A DNA stretch of 64,000 nt from Candidatus Mycobacterium methanotrophicum (GTDB lineage: Bacteria > Actinomycetota > Actinomycetes > Mycobacteriales > Mycobacteriaceae), in NCBI RefSeq assembly GCF_023515995.1, contig NZ_CP097320.1:2728001-2792000 (forward strand), read 5' to 3'. A program made the translations under genes and the position numbers. Every line of letters begins with the position of its first letter. Positions within the stretch are counted from its first letter, which is position 1. Positions 63,559 to 64,000 of the stretch are shown one piece after another. The notes under the pieces are model-generated. The model was not told where the DNA came from. It saw only the letters and a list, made by a program, of their open reading frames with translations, and searched no databases.

Positions 63559-64000
63559 TCCACTACCGCGTCATTGACAGCCCGCTCGGTCCGTTGGCAC
63601 TGGCCGGCCGCGGCCGGGTGTTGACGAATTTGCGCATGCTGAACCAGACCCACGAGCCGAACCGTGCGGATTGGGTGCCCAACGACCGCGCTTTCCCGGA
63701 TGTGGTCGAACAACTCGACGCGTACTTCGCCGGCGAACGAACCGATTTCAATCTCCAGCTCGCACTCGCCGGCAGCGAGTTTCAGCGGCGCGTCTGGCAG
63801 GCGCTGCTGACAATCCCGTACGGTGAAACTCGAGCCTATGGTCGAATTGCCCAACAGATCGGCGCCACCGGATCCGCCCGAGCCGTCGGATTGGCGAACG
63901 GCCGCAATCCGATTGCCATCGTCGTGCCCTGTCACCGCGTCATCGGCGCGAGCGGAAGTCTTACCGGCTACGGCGGTGGGCTCGACCGCAAACGCTCGCT
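63555..64000 (+). CDS. ogt: Methylated-DNA--protein cysteine methyltransferase (Rv1316c), cut by window edge
   Basis: ATG 63555 overlapping the alkA stop (ATGA). 148 codons to the edge, against 165 in M. tuberculosis. SPLGPLALAGRGRVLTNLRM, FQRRVWQALLTIPYGETRAY (DNA-binding helices), ARAVGLANGRNPIAIVVPCHR with acceptor Cys in PCHRV, and GASGSLTGYGGGLDRKRS. Directly reverses O6-methylguanine by suicide methyl transfer. Operon with alkA. Confidence 0.95.
   Translation, partial: MIHYRVIDSPLGPLALAGRGRVLTNLRMLNQTHEPNRADWVPNDRAFPDVVEQLDAYFAGERTDFNLQLALAGSEFQRRVWQALLTIPYGETRAYGRIAQQIGATGSARAVGLANGRNPIAIVVPCHRVIGASGSLTGYGGGLDRKRS

Overview
The window is chromosomal DNA of a Mycobacterium, most likely a slow-growing nontuberculous species. 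Three things point there: high-GC coding, mycobacteria-specific families (PE/PPE, ESX, MmpS/MmpL, NucS, GlgE, LpqH-like lipoprotein), and gene order on the right that matches, in inverted orientation, the M. tuberculosis interval Rv1316c (ogt) to Rv1343c (lprD). No search was run, so all family assignments rest on recognised motifs and remembered family sequences.

Left part (about 1-38000) is an accessory, heavily rearranged region. It opens with the first ~620 codons of an NRPS (1-1868, minus), an ISL3-type insertion sequence, a composite PE/EccC/PPE pseudogene block of ESX-3 type (3431-5140) and a condensation-type acyltransferase (5348-6760). An IS110-type element follows; its transposase is split, with exact splice sites, by a group II intron (8073-10643). 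A truncated transposase borders an actinobacterial integrative element (about 12000-19400) carrying a serine recombinase, a RepSA-like initiator, an FtsK/TraB translocase and two frameshifted cargo genes. A second group II intron (19406-21945) is next, then an acyl-AMP ligase scrap, a MmyB-type regulator divergent from an mmpS-mmpL pair, a VapBC pair, remnants of a trio of tyrosine recombinases, rnpB (RNase P RNA) lying between two halves of a broken integrase, IS1182 and IS1380 elements, and decayed fadE, CoA-transferase and lipoprotein genes.

Middle part (38200-47000): tRNA-Leu(TAG), a free-standing LAGLIDADG endonuclease whose reading frame runs into lprD, then the conserved housekeeping block DUF3817, rdgB, rphA, the Rv1339-type cAMP phosphodiesterase, murI, a rhomboid protease, a P1-type peptidase, aosR, clpS and pncB1. 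The cysteine-biosynthesis genes mec-cysO-cysM, which in M. tuberculosis lie between the P1 peptidase and rhomboid genes, are absent here and replaced by a short repeat-bearing spacer. The mbtK-mbtN (mbt-2) genes that follow lprD in M. tuberculosis are also not present at this place.

Right part (47000-64000): dinG, the alpha-glucan genes glgP, glgE and glgB, a thioredoxin-like chaperone, a truncated fadA4, a frameshifted methylmalonyl-CoA epimerase gene, a small zinc-binding protein, nucS, one membrane adenylyl cyclase (M. tuberculosis has three in tandem), a decayed thiamine-diphosphate enzyme, then the DNA alkylation repair pair alkA-ogt, with ogt cut by the window edge.

Functionally the right half is core metabolism and genome maintenance: NTP pool cleaning (RdgB), mismatch repair (NucS), alkylation repair (AlkA, Ogt), cAMP turnover and maltosyl-glucan metabolism. 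The left half is a graveyard of mobile DNA and lipid/siderophore-type functions under active decay. Several frameshifts are single-base and could be true pseudogenes or assembly errors.
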